Positions 13,792-19,387 of a DNA stretch of 33,674 nt are shown here, in pieces (the first letter of the stretch is position 1; every line of letters begins with the position of its first letter). The stretch covers positions 1-33,674 of the IMG/VR virus record IMGVR_UViG_3300047552_000153; one strand, 5' to 3'. Origin of the DNA: a virus. Below the pieces are notes generated by a model. It saw nothing but the letters and a program-made list of their open reading frames with translations, did not search any database and was not told the origin of the DNA. The position numbers and the translations under genes were made by a program.

Positions 13792-14339
13792 CCGAAGACG
13801 AGATGAATCTGGACTTGCTCGTTGGCGAACTGGAGCAGGAAAACCGCCTGCTACGGGCCAGAAACGAGCGCCTGATGGCAGAGGCCGAGGCGACCAACTT
13901 CGACCGCACAGCGGCCTGGCTGAAGGCCTGCGGAAAGGAGAAGCTGAATCCTGCGCATCTGTCCGTCCAGATCGGCGTGCACTTTGAGGAAATCGTCGAG
14001 CTGCTGGAGTGCATCGAGACCGACTGCGTGGAGGACAACCACTCGTTGGATTGCATTGCTGATGACCTGCGCCTGATCGCCACCAGCCTCAAGAAGAACA
14101 TCACCCAGGCCTTCATCAAGACCGGCAAGGAAGTGGCCGCGCTGGACGCCTTGTGCGACACAGAAGTGACCGGCAACGGCATCGCCTACCTGGCGGACTT
14201 CGACAAGAACGGGGCCGACAAGGAGGTGCTGGCCAGCAACGAGTCCAAACTGGTGGACGGCAAGCCAGTGCTGATGCCAGGCGGAAAGATCGGCAAAGGC
14301 CCGAACTACAAAGCGCCAGAGCTGGAGAAGTTCGTGTGA
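13788..14339 (+). CDS. MazG-like / PRA-PH-like nucleotide pyrophosphohydrolase
   Basis: The 183-residue protein has a coiled-coil-like N-terminus (LVGELEQENRLLRARNERLM), then a helical hydrolase-like core: LSVQIGVHFEEIVELLECIE carries an E-E-x-x-E-type metal motif, and KEVAALDALCDTEVTGNGIA supplies the second acidic helix seen in all-alpha NTP pyrophosphatases. The C-terminal part (NESKLVDGKPVLMPGGKIGK, then ELEKFV) recurs in phage proteins annotated as phosphoribosyl-ATP pyrophosphohydrolase-like. The true substrate is unknown. In phages this class may lower alarmone or modify nucleotide pools. Its stop shares bases with the next GTG start. Confidence 0.65.
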   Translation: MTEDEMNLDLLVGELEQENRLLRARNERLMAEAEATNFDRTAAWLKACGKEKLNPAHLSVQIGVHFEEIVELLECIETDCVEDNHSLDCIADDLRLIATSLKKNITQAFIKTGKEVAALDALCDTEVTGNGIAYLADFDKNGADKEVLASNESKLVDGKPVLMPGGKIGKGPNYKAPELEKFV

Positions 14340-14812
14340 AGCGCAAGTGGCACAAGCGGTACACCATGATGGACGAGCTGCTGGCCAGTCCGACCGAGCC
14401 TTTGCCGCAGGCTTGGCGGACGCACCAGCTCACCAAGATGTACGAAGGCCTGCACCAGCTCGAGCAAGGCGACGATCCGCAGCCGGACGACTGGCGTCTG
14501 GTGTCTGATGCCGTGAACTTGGTCGAGACGCTGGTGGTCGAGATGAAGGTCTGCGAGGACGCCAACGGCCTGCTGATGGACGCCATCACGGCCTTGGCCA
14601 AGGCAGGAAAGCGCAGCAAGTCCGGACAGACCCTACGCCTGGACGGTGAAGGCATCGTGGCCGTGCGCTCGATCCTGCGCGACTACGCCGAGCTGATCGA
14701 CGTGCTGCCAGCCAGGACGATGGTGCGCTGCCACCGGCTGACCGAGAAACGCATCCAGGACATGCTCGACGGCAAGCGCAGGCCGCATGATGTGGAAATC
14801 TGCAACTTATAG
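14336..14812 (+). CDS. Hypothetical protein with GTG start (158 aa)
   Basis: The start chosen is a GTG at 14336 that overlaps the previous stop as GTGA; the first in-frame ATG is ten codons further on (14366). The helical protein contains QAWRTHQLTKMYEGLHQLEQ, DWRLVSDAVNLVETLVVEMK and LRDYAELIDVLPARTMVRCH. The ending (LTEKRIQDMLDGKRRPHDVE) is basic. The fold looks like a helical bundle. No known family is recognised; it may be a DNA-binding or antiterminator-type protein, but this is a guess. It ends the first continuous block of the operon. Confidence 0.7.
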   Translation: MKRKWHKRYTMMDELLASPTEPLPQAWRTHQLTKMYEGLHQLEQGDDPQPDDWRLVSDAVNLVETLVVEMKVCEDANGLLMDAITALAKAGKRSKSGQTLRLDGEGIVAVRSILRDYAELIDVLPARTMVRCHRLTEKRIQDMLDGKRRPHDVEICNL

Positions 14813-14834
14813 GGATAACCTTTACAAAATAATC

Positions 14835-14865
14835 TTGCATTACTTGTGGGTGTTCGTGGTAAGAT
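14835..14865 (+). promoter_or_regulatory. Candidate internal promoter
   Basis: The 79-bp gap 14813-14891 is the largest inside the rightward operon. It is AT-rich and holds TTGCAT (14835-14840) and TAAGAT (14860-14865) separated by 19 bp, a loose sigma-70 match, followed by the strong AAGGAG ribosome site at 14881-14886. The site could allow separate expression of the small genes that follow. The matches are too weak to be sure. Confidence 0.3.
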
Positions 14866-14891
14866 GCGGTCATCGCAACCAAGGAGCCAAC

Positions 14892-15041
14892 ATGAACAAG
14901 CTGATCGAAACCTTCCGCAAGTGCCCAACACCTTCCAACCGCGCCAAGCTGCAGACCTACCTGCAAAAGCACATGATGGCCCTGTGCCTGGCAACGCCGG
15001 AAGAGATCGCCTTCCTCAAGGCCCACGAGTTCAAGATTTAA
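14892..15041 (+). CDS. Small basic hypothetical protein (49 aa)
   Basis: The ATG at 14892 follows a near-perfect AAGGAG ribosome site (14881-14886), the best in the operon. The protein (MNKLIETFRKCPTPSNRAKL, then LQKHMMALCLATPEEIAFLK) looks like two or three helices and is slightly basic. Reinitiation after the 79-bp gap suggests it is meant to be made in quantity. No family is recognised. Confidence 0.65.
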   Translation: MNKLIETFRKCPTPSNRAKLQTYLQKHMMALCLATPEEIAFLKAHEFKI

Positions 15042-15051
15042 GGAAACCACC

Positions 15052-15243
15052 ATGCAGATCAAACGCTACCACGTCATCCTGGCTGCCATCGGCCTCATCA
15101 TCGCCATGGGCATCGTCGGCCAGTCCGACTTTGAGGAAGAGCAGCGCCAGGCCGAGCAATACTGCGAGATGGTCAAGCTCTGGAAGCAGACAAAAGGCCA
15201 GGCCGGTTGGCCAGCCTACAACGGTGAATGGATGTGCAAATGA
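15052..15243 (+). CDS. Small membrane-anchored protein (63 aa)
   Basis: The start MQIKRYHVILAAIGLIIAMG shows a short basic end and one hydrophobic helix (residues 8-23), then a soluble acidic part (SDFEEEQRQAEQYCEMVKLW) and a C-terminal GWPAYNGEWMCK with a second cysteine. An N-in/C-out inner-membrane topology is likely, and the two cysteines could form a periplasmic disulfide. Proteins of this plan occur in many phage accessory regions and have no assigned role. Its stop overlaps the next ATG. Confidence 0.75.
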   Translation: MQIKRYHVILAAIGLIIAMGIVGQSDFEEEQRQAEQYCEMVKLWKQTKGQAGWPAYNGEWMCK

Positions 15244-15491
15244 CTGAGATCGAAAGCCGCGTGGCAGGCATTCCCTGCATCATCCGGGTGACCCACTTCG
15301 AGAGCGTGCGCGGGTCGTACAGCTACAACGCGCCCAGCGACATGGACTATTACGGCTACAGCGAGTGCGAGTGGGAAGTGCTCGACCGCAATGGCCGCCC
15401 AGCTGCCTGGCTGGAGCGCAAGCTCACGGATGCCGACCGCAGTCGAATCGATCAGGAGATCGAGGAAGCCATGACCGAGGATGCGTACTGA
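15240..15491 (+). CDS. Hypothetical protein (83 aa)
   Basis: The ATG at 15240 overlaps the previous stop (ATGA); an in-frame ATG four codons upstream lies inside the membrane protein gene. The product (MTEIESRVAGIPCIIRVTHF, with YGYSECEWEVLDRNGRPAAW) resembles a small beta-rich phage protein whose tail is an acidic helix (DRSRIDQEIEEAMTEDAY). The WEVLDRNGRPA-W element recurs in short phage accessory proteins. No function is recognised. Its stop shares a base with the next ATG. Confidence 0.7.
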   Translation: MTEIESRVAGIPCIIRVTHFESVRGSYSYNAPSDMDYYGYSECEWEVLDRNGRPAAWLERKLTDADRSRIDQEIEEAMTEDAY

Positions 15492-15715
15492 TGGACGCGC
15501 TCGGACACTACGACAAGCTGTATGGCGACCTTGGCCTGTCTCCAAAGGACGCCGCGCAATGGGTGTTCGTCTCAGGTTGGAACAGCGCCATGCAGGAGGC
15601 TCTGGAGCGCATCCAGGCCATGCCACTGCAGCCGGACACCAAGGCATCGTTTGCGGTCTATTTTCAGCAGATGATGCACATCGACCCATCTACCATTCAA
15701 GCGAGGATGCAATGA
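15491..15715 (+). CDS. Hypothetical protein (74 aa)
   Basis: The ATG at 15491 forms TGATG with the previous stop. The protein starts MDALGHYDKLYGDLGLSPKD and continues with QWVFVSGWNSAMQEALERIQ. It is mostly helical, with no known motif. It ends four bases into the exported Rap1a-like gene. It is compact, soluble and acidic. Confidence 0.65.
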   Translation: MDALGHYDKLYGDLGLSPKDAAQWVFVSGWNSAMQEALERIQAMPLQPDTKASFAVYFQQMMHIDPSTIQARMQ

Positions 15716-16038
15716 AAAAACAGATTTTGTCCATGATTGCCTGCATTGCTTGTGCAAGTGCTCAGGCAGAGTTCAAGGATGGAAACAGGTTACTGTCTGA
15801 AATGAATGGCGATTTCGGCAAGCAGATGAACTCAATCGGGTATGTCACAGGAGTTGCCGATGCTCTGTCTGGCGCGACGTTCTGCGGGCCGCAAAACATC
15901 ACGGCAGGACAAATATACGACATGACCAAGCAGTTCTTGGAAAACAACCCGGCAGTGCGGCACATCTCGGCAGATGTGATCATCAATCGGCTACTCAAGA
16001 ATGCGTGGCCTTGTGCACAGAAAGGACAGAACCTATGA
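15712..16038 (+). CDS. Exported Rap1a/Tai-like protein
   Basis: The 108-residue protein starts with a signal peptide (MKKQILSMIACIACASAQA, then mature AEFKDGNRLLS). The rest matches the Rap1a/Tai family plan: a DGNRLLSEMNG start, SIGYVTGVADALSG, one cysteine in TFCGPQNITAGQIYD, FLENNPAVRHISADVIINRL, and a final AWPC cysteine. Family members neutralise type VI secretion peptidoglycan amidases in the periplasm, and more divergent relatives are widespread. Two conserved cysteines likely form a disulfide. A phage-borne, periplasm-directed member is unusual and could protect against amidases, block superinfection or tune lysis. The gene is coupled to both neighbours by ATGA. Confidence 0.75.
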   Translation: MKKQILSMIACIACASAQAEFKDGNRLLSEMNGDFGKQMNSIGYVTGVADALSGATFCGPQNITAGQIYDMTKQFLENNPAVRHISADVIINRLLKNAWPCAQKGQNL

Positions 16039-16622
16039 GCATCGAAGCAATGAAGCAGGCGCTGGAGGCGTTGGAATATCACACAGCACAGACGCGCCCA
16101 ATAACGCAGACACAAGACGCCATCACCGCCCTCCGCACCGCCATCGAGCAAGCAGAGAAGCAGGAGCCGGAGGATGTGACCGAGCTTGCTTTTGAAGCAT
16201 GGTGGCTGCGAAGCGGTCAATTTCTTCGTGCTGGTGGCGGGGACTACGAAAAGACCTTTGCCTATCACGCATGGTTGGAGTCTCTTGCTTGCACCACCCC
16301 ACCCGCAGCGCCTGTGCAGGAGCCGGTGACACTGAATCGTGCTGGAGTTCAAAAACTTCTGGAGCAGTCTGGTTACGACAATGCAAACCCAGAAGAGATG
16401 GCTGCTTTTATCAGCGGCATCAGGCATCGTGAGGCGGAAATGCTGGACACCCCACCCGCAGCACAGCGGCAATGGGTTGGGCTGACGGATGAGGAAGCTA
16501 TTCAAGTTGCCATCGAAATCGACATCGAGTTCAAAGACGAAGGCAGAGAGCAACAAGAGGACGACATTCAAACCTTTGCCCACGCCATCGAAGCCAAGCT
16601 GCGCGAGAAGAACTCCGCCTAA
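16035..16622 (+). CDS. Hypothetical modular phage protein (195 aa)
   Basis: The ATG at 16035 (MSIEAMKQALEALEYHTAQT) follows the previous stop with overlap. The N-terminus is the common phage module IEAMKQALEALE-x-H...ITALRTAIEQAEKQEPED. A second part (AFEAWWLRSGQFL, YHAWLES) is followed by two short repeats of TPPAAPVQEPV / TPPAAQRQWVG type (about residues 88 and 142), and an acidic C-terminus (EEAIQVAIEIDIEF). The repeat linkers suggest shuffling of small modules between phages. It is the last plus-strand gene, and its stop overlaps the stop of the convergent zinc-ribbon gene by four bases. Confidence 0.75.
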   Translation: MSIEAMKQALEALEYHTAQTRPITQTQDAITALRTAIEQAEKQEPEDVTELAFEAWWLRSGQFLRAGGGDYEKTFAYHAWLESLACTTPPAAPVQEPVTLNRAGVQKLLEQSGYDNANPEEMAAFISGIRHREAEMLDTPPAAQRQWVGLTDEEAIQVAIEIDIEFKDEGREQQEDDIQTFAHAIEAKLREKNSA

Positions 16623-16834
16623 CGCTTTCCAGCCCTCTGTCTGGCATTGGCATCAGCCTGCCACTGATCTCGGCACTCAGGGCCGCAAAAGCGCCTATCA
16701 GCGGCCACAGGCTCTTCACAGTAGTGGCACAGGCCAGTCGGCTCAAGTCGCTGATGTGGCTGCCTGGCGGAGGTCAGGCAGGCCTCGCGCTCTTGCTCTT
16801 CTCGGATGGTGGCTTGGTCGGAAACGTCGGTCAT
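16619..16834 (-). CDS. Zinc-ribbon-like small protein (71 aa)
   Basis: The ATG at 16834 is the first after the terminator; a longer frame reaching back to 17035 runs antisense and through the holin gene. The protein has a charged helical start (TDVSDQATIREEQEREACL) and one zinc knuckle, LCHYCEEPVAADRRFCGPEC followed by RDQW. The four cysteines in C-x2-C...C-x3-C spacing can bind one zinc. Such proteins recur near phage lysis genes without an assigned function. Its ATG is fused to the T-run of the terminator (TTTTTTATG), so it is expressed only by read-through. Confidence 0.75.
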   Translation of the reverse strand: MTDVSDQATIREEQEREACLTSARQPHQRLEPTGLCHYCEEPVAADRRFCGPECRDQWQADANARQRAGKR

Positions 16835-16860
16835 AAAAAAGACCCGGCACAAAGGCCGGG
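16835..16860 (-). terminator. Intrinsic terminator after lysis block
   Basis: On the minus strand the stem CCCGGC / GCCGGG (16855-16860 with 16843-16848, six perfect GC pairs, loop of six) is followed within two bases by six T residues (16840-16835). This is a textbook intrinsic terminator for the long leftward transcript. Unusually, the T-run touches the ATG of the next gene (16834). Confidence 0.88.
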
Positions 16861-16890
16861 CAAGGCGGCCGAAGCCGCTGGAGACAACTG

Positions 16891-17280
16891 CTATCGCTTC
16901 ATGGCTGCTGCAATGGATGGGGCCACCTTCTCGACGCTGCGGCCGACAACATAACCTCCCAGGCCAAACTCGACGATGCTCCAGAGCTTTAGGTATTCGG
17001 CCTCTTGCAGCCCAGGAGCAGCCCAGCCAAACCACCTGGCCACGATCAGGCCTACAAACACAAGCATGGTAAGTGGTCGCCAGTTGGCCGCCAGCCAGTG
17101 GGTGCTGGCCGCCTCTGTGTTAATGATCTTGGCTGCGGCCGATTCGATCTCAGCCTGGTGGCTCAGCAGCTGGCGCATGGCCTCTGCCTCAGCCCTGGCC
17201 TTCTCGGTCGGGTCAGGAAACAGGTTTCCAACGATCTGTCCAATGATCGGGGCCAGCGCCGGGACGAGTGCTTGAATCAT
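16891..17280 (-). CDS. Holin, three-TM type (GTA-like holin family)
   Basis: The 129-residue product is likely the lysis holin. The N-terminus ALVPALAPIIGQIVGNLFPD is a hydrophobic, amphipathic segment, followed by a charged helical loop (TEKARAEAEAMRQLLSHQAE). Two membrane segments are clear: WRPLTMLVFVGLIVARWFGW and IVEFGLGGYVVGRSVEKVAP, giving the 3TM family plan used for gene-transfer release. It would collect in the inner membrane and open pores that let the M15 endolysin reach peptidoglycan. The ATG overlaps the endolysin stop, and the terminator lies 30 bp downstream. Confidence 0.85.
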   Translation of the reverse strand: MIQALVPALAPIIGQIVGNLFPDPTEKARAEAEAMRQLLSHQAEIESAAAKIINTEAASTHWLAANWRPLTMLVFVGLIVARWFGWAAPGLQEAEYLKLWSIVEFGLGGYVVGRSVEKVAPSIAAAMKR

Positions 17281-17657
17281 GGGTATTTCCTCCGGTCGAG
17301 CTCAAAGTGTGGGCCGTCCTTGAACGTGCGCCAGTCACCACCCCAGACAATGGCCACATCGAGCTGCTTGGCCGCCTCTTTCATGGCCGCAGCGATCTTG
17401 TGATACAGCGGCCAGTCCCAGCGCACCTCACCATCCACCCAGGCCCCAAGATCGACCGCGTGGCCGGTGATGTGGCGCGAGTTGAGGGTCTGGCTTGCGC
17501 CTGCCTCCATGAGCGTTTTCTGGCGCTCAGGAGTGCGCAGGCCTTCCAGCACGGTGAAGTCGATCGTCGTGATCTCGATGGCACGCTCGACGACTTTCAC
17601 CAGGTCTTCGTGCACGCCTTTGAGCCGCTGCACAGATCGAGGCCCGAGCTTATACAT
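17277..17657 (-). CDS. Endolysin, M15 peptidase (L-Ala-D-Glu / D-Ala-D-Ala endopeptidase type)
   Basis: The 126-residue enzyme carries the M15 motif SRHITGHAVDL (S60, H62, D69 in the S-x-H-x2-G-x-A-x-D pattern) and GDWRTFKDGPHFEL with H117. These give the zinc ligands H62, D69 and H117. The start LEGLRTPERQK is typical of the compact phage M15C group, such as the T5 endolysin. It would cut peptide stems of peptidoglycan at the end of infection. It has no signal peptide, so it relies on the holin next to it. No spanin pair (Rz/Rz1) is recognisable in the block. Confidence 0.93.
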   Translation of the reverse strand: MYKLGPRSVQRLKGVHEDLVKVVERAIEITTIDFTVLEGLRTPERQKTLMEAGASQTLNSRHITGHAVDLGAWVDGEVRWDWPLYHKIAAAMKEAAKQLDVAIVWGGDWRTFKDGPHFELDRRKYP

Positions 17658-17659
17658 GG

Positions 17660-17881
17660 TCAGTGACCTTTCCAGTGGCTGGCCATGAAGCCAACCAGCA
17701 CAGAAAATCCTGATGCGATACTCATTCCAAGCCAGAGGCCGCCCTTGGACTTGTTGGCCAGGGCCACAAGTTCCTCAAGCTGGCGCTCCATCTTGTCCAT
17801 CTTCTTGTCCATGTCCTGCACGCGCTGCCACAGAACTCCATACTTCACGAGGTCAATGCCGCCATCCTTCTCTTCCGCCAT
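17660..17881 (-). CDS. XhlA-like small membrane protein
   Basis: The ATG at 17881 gives 73 residues: a polar start (MAEEKDGGIDLVKYGVLWQR), a short coiled coil (VQDMDKKMDKMERQLEELVA) and one C-terminal membrane segment (GGLWLGMSIASGFSVLVGFM). This is the plan of haemolysin XhlA-like proteins, which sit beside holins. It could be a holin partner, an antiholin or part of a spanin-like function. It lies two bases upstream of the endolysin ATG. Confidence 0.7.
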   Translation of the reverse strand: MAEEKDGGIDLVKYGVLWQRVQDMDKKMDKMERQLEELVALANKSKGGLWLGMSIASGFSVLVGFMASHWKGH

Positions 17882-17899
17882 GTCAGGACACTCCATCGA

Positions 17900-18253
17900 T
17901 TACAAGCCCTGGCCGGGCGTGACGTAGACGGTGGTCGCGCCAGCTGCGAGACCGCTGAAGTAGGTGTCCTTGTTGAAGCGGATGATCTCCACGGCACCAG
18001 GCACCAGCACGATGGCTGGAGACGGGTTGCCAGCAACAGGAGCCACGGCATTGGCCTGGGCCGCTGCAGCAGTCGGGCCAGTGCCCAAAAACACCGTGTC
18101 GCTGCCTGCGTTCACGAATCGGTACTGGCCAGCGTTTTGTGGATTGAACTTCTCATAAACCGGTGCCTGAACTCCAGCAGGAGCAACGGCCGCAGCTGCA
18201 ACGACGACGGTCTCGCCTTGCGGGTTGAATGCAATTTGGGAATTAGTGGACAT
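17900..18253 (-). CDS. Small virion-type protein, beta-rich (117 aa)
   Basis: The start MSTNSQIAFNPQGETVVVAA follows a strong AAGGAG site. The product is rich in A, V and G (VAAAAVAPAGVQAPVYEKFN) and ends GLAAGATTVYVTPGQGL. The alternating hydrophobic strands (GQYRFVNAGSDTVFLGTG, EIIRFNKDTYFSGL) look like a small beta-sandwich of a capsid or tail decoration protein. It has general likeness in plan to the pair at 27585-28262, but no clear sequence match. It lies between the fibre and lysis genes. Confidence 0.65.
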   Translation of the reverse strand: MSTNSQIAFNPQGETVVVAAAAVAPAGVQAPVYEKFNPQNAGQYRFVNAGSDTVFLGTGPTAAAAQANAVAPVAGNPSPAIVLVPGAVEIIRFNKDTYFSGLAAGATTVYVTPGQGL

Positions 18254-18254
18254 T

Positions 18255-19367
18255 TCATGCTCCTTTCAGTTCGGCAATTTGTGCCTTGAGTGAATCGATT
18301 TGCGCTTGTTGCTCTTGGACTGCCTTGACCAGAGGAGCAATGAATTGGTCATACCGCAGCGACTGCTGGCTTTCTGGATTCTCTGGATCAGACAGAATCC
18401 ATCCTCCAAAGTCTACGCCAGCGGCATCAACTACAGACTTGACCTCTTGTGCCAAGAAGCCCCAGTGTGTGCGTTTTCCAGGCACAGGAGTGACGACAGG
18501 CTCTACATGCTCATTGCCGTCTTCGTCAACAACCACCTTTGAGTCGACCTTGTTGCCCCCGACATTCCACTTGTAGGAAACAGGACGCAGCGCTTTGATG
18601 AAGTCCAAGCCAAGGGCAGATTCTTGGACAGAGTTCTTCTCTCGCATGTCTGAGGTCTGGATCGTGCCGTTGGCAGCCCAGATCGCAGACCACTTTCCAC
18701 CGTTGGCACCCCAGGAGTAGGCGTTATCTGTGGCAGCAGAAGTCTCTCCACCAAAACCATTTGTATACCACCGAAGAATTGGGGCAATGCCAGAGCCTGT
18801 TGGTGTAAACATGCCAGCACCTGGGCCAACACCACCAACCGCAGTTTCATATCCATTACCACCAGAGAATGTATTGAATGAATATGCTGGCCTTCCACTA
18901 TTCGGATAAGTTCCGTCAGACAGCAAAACCATTGGGTTGTATGTATTTGCTGTTCCATTCTGTTGAATAATTGCCTTTCCCGTCAATGTTGGGGATGCAG
19001 AAAGAACGTTGTTTCCAGTACCAGTGTTGGTAACGCTGACGACTTCTTTGTTGGCATTCAGCGCAAGTGCTGTTGAGGCCGTCAGAGCCGACAGTGTGCT
19101 TGTCCCAGAGACAGACAGGTTGACACCATTCAGGTCAGCACCGCCTTCAATGCGTTGCCATGTTGTGCCATTGAAGGCAGCCACATCACCGACACCCCAG
19201 TTGGAGATGCCATCCAGTGATGTAGCGCCTGCGACACTGACCTGGTAGTAGTCTCCCTTGGTGCCAACACCAGAAGCCAACGTTGGCGTGTTGGTGCTGG
19301 CGTTCCATGTGCCCTTGTAGTTCAGTGCGCCGATGGCGTTTGTAATTGAAGAAACTGTTTTCAACAT
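18255..19367 (-). CDS. Tail fibre with S74 intramolecular chaperone domain
   Basis: The product has 370 residues. The N-terminal part (GALNYKGTWNASTNTPTLAS, then SNWGVGDVAAFNGTTWQRIE) resembles the carbohydrate-binding/attachment domains of many tail fibres. A stretch with GTYPNSGRPAYSF and GGNGYETA (about 152-176) follows. From about 235 comes the S74 peptidase/chaperone domain: QTSDMREKNSV with catalytic Ser239 and Lys244, ALRPVSYKWN, THWGFLAQEV and a C-terminal trimeric coiled coil (LVKAVQEQQAQIDSLKAQIA). The domain folds the trimer and then cuts itself off, probably at Ser239-Asp240. This gene and the tailspike beside it have lower GC than their neighbours. Confidence 0.88.
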   Translation of the reverse strand: MLKTVSSITNAIGALNYKGTWNASTNTPTLASGVGTKGDYYQVSVAGATSLDGISNWGVGDVAAFNGTTWQRIEGGADLNGVNLSVSGTSTLSALTASTALALNANKEVVSVTNTGTGNNVLSASPTLTGKAIIQQNGTANTYNPMVLLSDGTYPNSGRPAYSFNTFSGGNGYETAVGGVGPGAGMFTPTGSGIAPILRWYTNGFGGETSAATDNAYSWGANGGKWSAIWAANGTIQTSDMREKNSVQESALGLDFIKALRPVSYKWNVGGNKVDSKVVVDEDGNEHVEPVVTPVPGKRTHWGFLAQEVKSVVDAAGVDFGGWILSDPENPESQQSLRYDQFIAPLVKAVQEQQAQIDSLKAQIAELKGA

Positions 19368-19387
19368 GATCGATCTCCAGTAATTAT

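Noticed and set aside
16290-16470. Repeated CACCCCACCCGCAGC words as a possible binding-site array
   Set aside because: Only two copies occur, and both encode TPPAA linkers in the same protein, so they are explained by the modular protein.
10292-16622. tRNA genes or CRISPR arrays in the accessory operon
   Set aside because: No cloverleaf with a TTCGA-type loop and CCA end, and no regularly spaced repeats, were seen in this packed coding region.
16843-16860. The same hairpin as a terminator for the rightward operon
   Set aside because: On the plus strand the stem is followed by CAAGGCGG, not T residues, so it is unlikely to stop rightward transcripts.
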